Source: an uncultured Nitrospinaceae bacterium
Lineage (GTDB): Bacteria; Nitrospinota; Nitrospinia; Nitrospinales; VA-1
Direction: 5' to 3'
Assembly: GCA_938073925.1 (NCBI GenBank)
Contig: CALJGH010000153.1
Location: forward strand, 1 to 14,364
Length of the DNA: 14,364 nucleotides
Positions 14,303-14,364 of the stretch are shown piece after piece. Below the pieces are notes generated by a model that worked only from the letters and a program-made list of their open reading frames with translations, made no database searches and had not been told where the DNA came from. A program made the translations under genes and the position numbers. Position 1 is the first letter of the stretch; each line of letters opens with the position of its first letter.

Positions 14303-14364
14303 GCAAATAAATGCTTGTACTTTATTTTTCCAAGTGATAGAGTTCTAAAAATTTTCCCCAAATG

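Noticed and set aside
1..14364. Mobile element, phage, CRISPR, toxin-antitoxin or defence island
   Set aside because: I looked for transposase, integrase, terminal inverted repeats, spaced direct repeats and paired small toxin-like genes and found none. The genes are housekeeping or stress types with normal spacing.

Overview
The window looks like an ordinary chromosomal segment of a free-living Gram-negative bacterium. G+C is roughly 40-45% by eye and most genes are densely packed. I see no phage genes, transposase, integrase, CRISPR array, rRNA or tRNA. The gene set is a very large secreted multicopper oxidase, a periplasmic HtrA protease with two PDZ domains, a 4Fe-4S type APS reductase, SelO, ThiL, paired CNNM/CorC proteins and a DjlA-like J-protein. 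It would fit a marine Nitrospinota-like or related proteobacterial lineage, but that placement is an inference from gene style and not proven here.

Layout. Positions 1-3784 are on the minus strand: a multicopper oxidase whose 3' end runs off the left edge, then upstream of it an HtrA/Deg protease. A divergent intergenic region (3785-3937) leads to cysH on the plus strand. A 491-base stretch without a convincing gene follows (4640-5130). Next come an HD-domain hydrolase and an atypical sirtuin whose reading frames overlap by 14 bases, then a secreted DUF1566 protein. selO (with a TTG start) and a 76-residue protein come next, followed by thiL. After that come two tandem CNNM/HlyC-CorC membrane proteins that share one base (TAATG). 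The window ends with a minus-strand DjlA-like TerB/J-domain co-chaperone, convergent with the CNNM pair, and a plus-strand Dabb-domain protein.

How the genes work together. Envelope and stress functions recur: HtrA in periplasmic quality control, DjlA-like co-chaperone, SelO in redox stress, CNNM proteins in divalent-metal homeostasis and the copper oxidase in the periplasm. No single pathway spans the window. The tightest units are HD hydrolase-sirtuin and CNNM1-CNNM2, each with overlapping frames. selO and the 76-residue gene are separated by only 29 bases and are probably co-transcribed.

I found no clear undescribed multi-gene system. The points most worth a second look are the giant multicopper oxidase (a complete copper-site motif set, then what looks like the start of a second copy of its entry motif, and a skewed arginine codon use), the translationally coupled HD hydrolase and deviant sirtuin, and a bulged 31-base dyad in the gene-free region. 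Lesser points are repeats and dyads in front of cysH, htrA, the oxidase and the CNNM operon.
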